A DNA stretch of 8,847 nt, from contig JAIWOL010000178.1 of NCBI GenBank assembly GCA_020216925.1, forward strand, positions 1-8,847. Reading direction: 5' to 3'. Source of the stretch: Thiobacillus sp. (lineage in GTDB: Bacteria; Pseudomonadota; Gammaproteobacteria; Burkholderiales; Thiobacillaceae). The notes beneath the pieces were generated by a model, which made no database searches, was not told where the DNA came from, and was given only the letters and a program-made list of their open reading frames with translations. The position numbers and the translations under genes were made by a program. Below, in pieces: positions 6,482 through 8,847 of the stretch (its first letter is position 1; each line of letters opens with the position of its first letter).

Positions 6482-6510
6482 TTCCCGCATGGCGGGCGCG
6501 CTGGCACAAT
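6482..6510 (+). promoter_or_regulatory. Candidate extended -10 promoter for the Nudix-ThiE gene
   Basis: CACAAT at 6505-6510 is preceded by TGG (6502-6504), an extended -10 arrangement. TTCCCG at 6482-6487 is 17 bases upstream, as a weak -35. The start of transcription would be near 6517, inside the perfect hairpin at 6509-6526. Confidence 0.4.
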
Positions 6511-6526
6511 GCGGGCTTTCCCGCAT
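6509..6526 (+). repeat. Perfect 7-bp inverted repeat with 4-base loop in the Nudix leader
   Basis: ATGCGGG (6509-6515) pairs fully with CCCGCAT (6520-6526) around CTTT. No T run follows, so it is not a standard terminator. A smaller hairpin CCCGC/GCGGG with loop ATG lies at 6484-6496, and TTCCCGCAT occurs directly repeated at 6482-6490 and 6518-6526, 36 bases apart. Confidence 0.6.
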
Positions 6527-6540
6527 AGCGTCCGCGCCGC

Positions 6541-7491
6541 ATGTCTGTCCCTGTCGAAGTCGTCGCCGCCGTCCTCGTCCGCCCGTCGGGCGAGGTCATG
6601 CTTGCCAGCCGCCCGGCCGGCAAGATCTACGCCGGCTACTGGGAGTTTCCCGGCGGCAAGGTCGAAGCCGGGGAAACGCTCCAGACCGCGCTTGCGCGGG
6701 AGTTGCACGAAGAGCTCGGCATCACCGTCAGGCGTGCCTGCCGCTGGATCACCCGCGTATTCGTGTACGAACACGCCACCGTGCGGCTGAATTTTTTTCG
6801 CGTGTTCGACTGGTCGGGCGAACCGCATCCCCGCGAGGGCCAGCGTTTTTCCTGGCAATTTCCCGAGGCAGTCACGGTTTCTCCGCTGCTGCCGGCCAAT
6901 TTCCCTATCGTCAAGGCGCTGACGCTGCCCGCCGTGCTCGGTATCAGCCACGCCGAATCGCTGGGCGTCGATGGTTTTCTGCAACGGCTCGACGCTGCGC
7001 TGGCGCGGGGGCTGCGCCTGATCCAGCTACGCGACAAATCCCTGCCGGATGAAACACGCCTGTCCCTGGCGCGCGAGATCGTCCGCCGCGCCCACGCCTG
7101 CCGCGCCCGAGTGGTGGTGAACGGCAGCATGGATCTTGCGCATGCTGCCGGGGCTGACGGCGTGCATCTCGATTCCTCTGCCGCCGCCAGGTTGAAGACG
7201 CGGCCCGCTTGTGGCTGGCTGGAGTCTGCCCTGGTGGGCGTCTCTTGCCACGACGCGGCCGAGCTGGCGCATGCCGCTGCGCTGGACGCCGATTACGCCC
7301 TGCTTTCGCCGGTGCTGCCCACGCTCACCCATCCCGGCGCCTCCACGCTGGGCTGGGAAACCTTCGCTGCGCTGGCCGCCGCCAGCCCGATCCCGGTTTA
7401 TGGGCTGGGGGGGCTGGAACTGGCCGACGTCGAACTGGCCCGCTGCCACGGCGCGCACGGCGTGGCCCTGCTGCGCGGCGCGTGGACATGA
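6541..7491 (+). CDS. Nudix hydrolase fused to a ThiE/TenI-like domain
   Basis: The product is 316 residues with two domains. Residues 1-130 form a MutT-like Nudix domain with a complete Nudix box (39-61): Gly39, Glu45, Arg53-Glu54, Glu57-Glu58, Gly60. It begins with VEVVAAVLV and contains SRPAGKIYAGYWEFPGGK (23-40), so 8-oxo-dGTP cleanup is the likely first role. Residues about 131-316 form a ThiE/TenI-like TIM barrel: GLRLIQLRDKS (157-167), VVVNGSMDLAHAAGADGVHL (191-210), VGVSCHDAAELAHA (232-245), DYALLSPVLPT (251-261) and VYGLGGL (286-292). Differences from working thiamine phosphate synthases: the usual ND is NG, HLGQ is HLDS, and the PTxTK lysine is His. The barrel may therefore not make thiamine phosphate. 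This fusion is common in beta- and gammaproteobacteria, often near argJ. No Shine-Dalgarno is seen at the ATG. It overlaps the next gene by 4 bases. Confidence 0.93.
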   Translation: MSVPVEVVAAVLVRPSGEVMLASRPAGKIYAGYWEFPGGKVEAGETLQTALARELHEELGITVRRACRWITRVFVYEHATVRLNFFRVFDWSGEPHPREGQRFSWQFPEAVTVSPLLPANFPIVKALTLPAVLGISHAESLGVDGFLQRLDAALARGLRLIQLRDKSLPDETRLSLAREIVRRAHACRARVVVNGSMDLAHAAGADGVHLDSSAAARLKTRPACGWLESALVGVSCHDAAELAHAAALDADYALLSPVLPTLTHPGASTLGWETFAALAAASPIPVYGLGGLELADVELARCHGAHGVALLRGAWT

Positions 7492-7898
7492 AGCGCGCGT
7501 TCGTCCCGCTGCTGGTGGCACTGGGTCTGCTGGCCATCGCCGCCGCCGGCTGGTGGCTGAAACGGCCGCCCGAATCGCTGAACGTAGCCTGCGTCGATCC
7601 GGTGGCGGGCTGTGTCTTCAGCCATGCCGGCCGGCCCGCCAGACTGCGCTTCTCCGTCACCCCGGTTCCGCTGCAAGCCTTCGAACTCACGGTCGACGCG
7701 CCGGGCGCGCGCCGTATCAGCGCCGAATTCCAGATGGTGGGCATGGACATGGGTTTCAACCGCTACCCGTTGCGCCCGGCTCGCGGCGTGTTCAGCGCCG
7801 ACATCACGCTGCCGATCTGCATCAGCGGCCGCCATGACTGGCGGGCGTTTCTGACCATAGACGGGGAACGCTATATGTTTCCTTTCCAGTCAGGCTAA
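7488..7898 (+). CDS. Small membrane-anchored periplasmic protein with Met-rich motif
   Basis: This 136-residue protein starts at the ATG of an ATGA overlap with the Nudix-ThiE stop (7488-7491), so translation is probably coupled. Residues 5-23 (FVPLLVALGLLAIAAAGWW) form an N-terminal anchor or uncleaved signal, after MKR and before KRPP. The rest should be periplasmic. It contains three Cys (35, 42, 111) and FQMVGMDMGFNRYPL (81-95) with Met83, Met86 and Met88. Next come a strand-rich part ending in LPICISGRHDWRAFL (108-122) and RYMFPF near the end. The pattern recalls FixH/YtkA-like immunoglobulin-fold proteins, and Cys and Met residues could bind copper; both points are inference. I do not recognise an established name. 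The frame is open further upstream from 7209, but that part is a shadow of the Nudix-ThiE gene. Confidence 0.78.
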   Translation: MKRAFVPLLVALGLLAIAAAGWWLKRPPESLNVACVDPVAGCVFSHAGRPARLRFSVTPVPLQAFELTVDAPGARRISAEFQMVGMDMGFNRYPLRPARGVFSADITLPICISGRHDWRAFLTIDGERYMFPFQSG

Positions 7899-7912
7899 GA
7901 GCCCCCCAGAAA

Positions 7913-7947
7913 TGTTCACGTTAGCGTCACATTTCGCGGCCTATAAT
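7913..7947 (+). promoter_or_regulatory. phoU promoter with degenerate Pho-box-like repeat
   Basis: TATAAT at 7942-7947 is a perfect -10, while no good -35 lies 16-18 bases upstream. In its place are two related heptamers, TGTTCAC (7913-7919) and GCGTCAC (7924-7930), 11 bases apart and ending 11 bases before the -10. This is the geometry of PhoB-activated promoters (heptamer CTGTCAY, 4-base spacer). They match the heptamer only at 4 and 5 of 7 positions, so PhoB control is inferred from position and gene identity. The -10 itself is much firmer. Confidence 0.5.
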
Positions 7948-7973
7948 CACTATGGAAGAATTGGAGAAAAGTC

Positions 7974-8678
7974 ATGATGCTTTCTGAACACACCAACAAG
8001 CAGTTCGACGCCGAGCTCGAGTCTGTGCGCGCGAACGTGCTGAAAATGGGTGGCATGGTCGAGGAACAGATCGTCAACGCTGTCGAAGCGCTGGTGAAGG
8101 GCGATCTCGAACTGGCCGAACGCGTGGAAACCAACGACCATAACGTCAACGCTCTCGAAGTGACGGTTGACGAAGATTGCGCCAACATCGTCGCGCGCCG
8201 CCAACCCACCGCGTCCGACCTGCGCATGGTGATGATGGTGGTGAAGACCATCACCGACCTGGAACGCATCGGTGACGAAGCCGCCAAGATCGCTCGCATG
8301 GCCAAGCTCATTCACAAGGCCGAACGCATCAGCCTGCCGCGTTTCTCCGAAGTCAAGTACATGTCCGATCTGGTACTCGACATGTTGCGCAAGGCGCTCG
8401 ACGGCTTTGCCCGACTGGACGCCACCAAGGCTGTCGACATCGCCCGCGCCGACCAGCAGGTTGACGAAGAATTCCGCCTCAACCTGCGCCACCTCATCAC
8501 CTACATGATGGAAGATCCGCGCACCATCTCGGTCTTCATCGACATCCTGTTCGTCGCCAAGGCCATCGAGCGCATGGGCGACCACGCCAAGAACATGTCC
8601 GAATACGTGGTCTACATGGTCAAGGGCAAGGACGTGCGTCATACCTCGCTGGAAGAAATCGAACGAGAAGTGCTGTAA
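7974..8678 (+). CDS. phoU: Phosphate signalling protein PhoU
   Basis: PhoU connects the Pst phosphate transporter to the PhoR/PhoB two-component system and damps Pho regulon expression when phosphate is plentiful. The product is 234 residues, the usual length, all-helical and cytoplasmic. It has the two-fold PhoU repeat: each half carries a metal-cluster motif, ERIGDEAAKI (97-106) and ERMGDHAKNMSEYVVYMVKG (198-217). The conserved N-terminus is TNKQFDAELESVRANVLKMG (7-26). Starts ATGATG at 7974 and 7977 are equally possible, with GGAG at 7963-7966 lying 7 or 10 bases upstream; I used the first. No pst, phoB or phoR gene is in the window, and the gene has its own promoter and terminator. It is thus a separate unit here, unlike the usual pst-phoU operon. 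The region past the window's left or right edge could still hold relatives. Confidence 0.97.
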   Translation: MMLSEHTNKQFDAELESVRANVLKMGGMVEEQIVNAVEALVKGDLELAERVETNDHNVNALEVTVDEDCANIVARRQPTASDLRMVMMVVKTITDLERIGDEAAKIARMAKLIHKAERISLPRFSEVKYMSDLVLDMLRKALDGFARLDATKAVDIARADQQVDEEFRLNLRHLITYMMEDPRTISVFIDILFVAKAIERMGDHAKNMSEYVVYMVKGKDVRHTSLEEIEREVL

Positions 8679-8710
8679 GCCGCCGGGCGTTCAGCGCAGC
8701 CGCCGCATTG

Positions 8711-8742
8711 AAAACGGGTACCCTCGGGTGCCCGTTTTGTTT
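8711..8742. terminator. Bidirectional intrinsic terminator between phoU and the convergent gene
   Basis: AAAACGGGTACC (8711-8722) pairs with GGTGCCCGTTTT (8727-8738) around loop CTCG, giving a 12-bp stem with one T-G pair. The T run extends to TTTTGTTT on the + strand, and the As at the left supply a U run for the - strand. It lies 32 bases after the phoU stop and 15 bases beyond the stop of the convergent gene, so it can serve both. Confidence 0.85.
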
Positions 8743-8757
8743 GCCGGCCGGCGGCGT

Positions 8758-8847
8758 TCAGCGCGCCGGCGGCACGTAGCCCGCCGCCTTGTCCACCTCG
8801 CCCCCGCCAAAGAAATAGCGGTTCATCTGCTCCATCAGGTAGCTGCG
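8758..8847 (-). CDS. C-terminal end of a convergent gene (partial, unidentified)
   Basis: On the - strand the frame is open from the window edge for 29 codons to a TGA at 8758-8760. It would read RSYLMEQMNRYFF followed by GGGEVDKAAGYVPPAR. A convergent gene is suggested by the bidirectional terminator just beyond its stop and by coding-like composition. I do not recognise the protein; 29 residues are too few for a call. It is the only - strand gene I can support in the window. Confidence 0.55.
   Translation of the reverse strand, partial: RSYLMEQMNRYFFGGGEVDKAAGYVPPAR

Noticed and set aside
5571..6623. A 350-codon open frame on the - strand over the P460-like gene
   Set aside because: Antisense to three supported genes, with Arg/Gly-rich composition and no recognisable domain.
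1..8847. CRISPR array, tRNA, rRNA, IS element, phage genes or toxin-antitoxin pair
   Set aside because: No regularly spaced repeat, no tRNA-like cloverleaf, no transposase or integrase motifs and no convincing toxin-antitoxin pair were seen on either strand.

Overview
The window is a GC-rich (roughly 65%), densely coded stretch of a proteobacterial chromosome. Codon usage, gene content and the arrangement argJ / DUF815 ATPase / Nudix-ThiE fusion point to a betaproteobacterium, perhaps Nitrosomonadales or Rhodocyclales. That placement comes from recalled family knowledge, not from a search. All recognisable genes are on the + strand, except the tail of one gene entering from the right edge on the - strand.

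Layout. (1) 1-522: C-terminal nuclease domain of a RecB/AddA-type helicase-nuclease, cut by the window start. (2) 598-1421: a small cysteine-rich lipoprotein translationally coupled to a DUF938-type SAM-dependent methyltransferase. (3) 1577-1915: a small conserved protein with a ribbon-helix-helix-like segment behind its own promoter. (4) 2059-2292: a small two-helix membrane protein. (5) 2481-4496: argJ (arginine biosynthesis), then a NYN-domain putative RNase with a C-terminal OST-HTH/LOTUS-like domain. (6) 4497-4884: a 388-base gap with no credible gene but with a degenerate copy of a dispersed repeat family. (7) 4885-5733: DUF815 AAA+ ATPase, possibly with a leaderless mRNA. (8) 5853-6473: a lipoprotein with a cytochrome P460-like haem domain and a CxxCH site. 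(9) 6541-7898: a Nudix hydrolase fused to a ThiE/TenI-like domain, overlapping by 4 bases a small membrane-anchored protein with a Met-rich motif. (10) 7974-8678: phoU behind a perfect TATAAT and a degenerate Pho-box-like direct repeat. It ends at a bidirectional terminator shared with the convergent partial gene at 8758-8847.

Functionally this is mostly chromosomal housekeeping: DNA repair, arginine synthesis, nucleotide sanitation and phosphate signalling. Mixed in are poorly characterised envelope proteins. I see no phage, IS element, CRISPR array, tRNA or rRNA. The least ordinary items are the P460-like lipoprotein, the Nudix fusion whose ThiE half has lost several canonical residues, the NYN/OST-HTH protein between argJ and the DUF815 gene, and the putative Pho box in front of phoU. 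I did not find convincing evidence of a wholly new multi-gene system.
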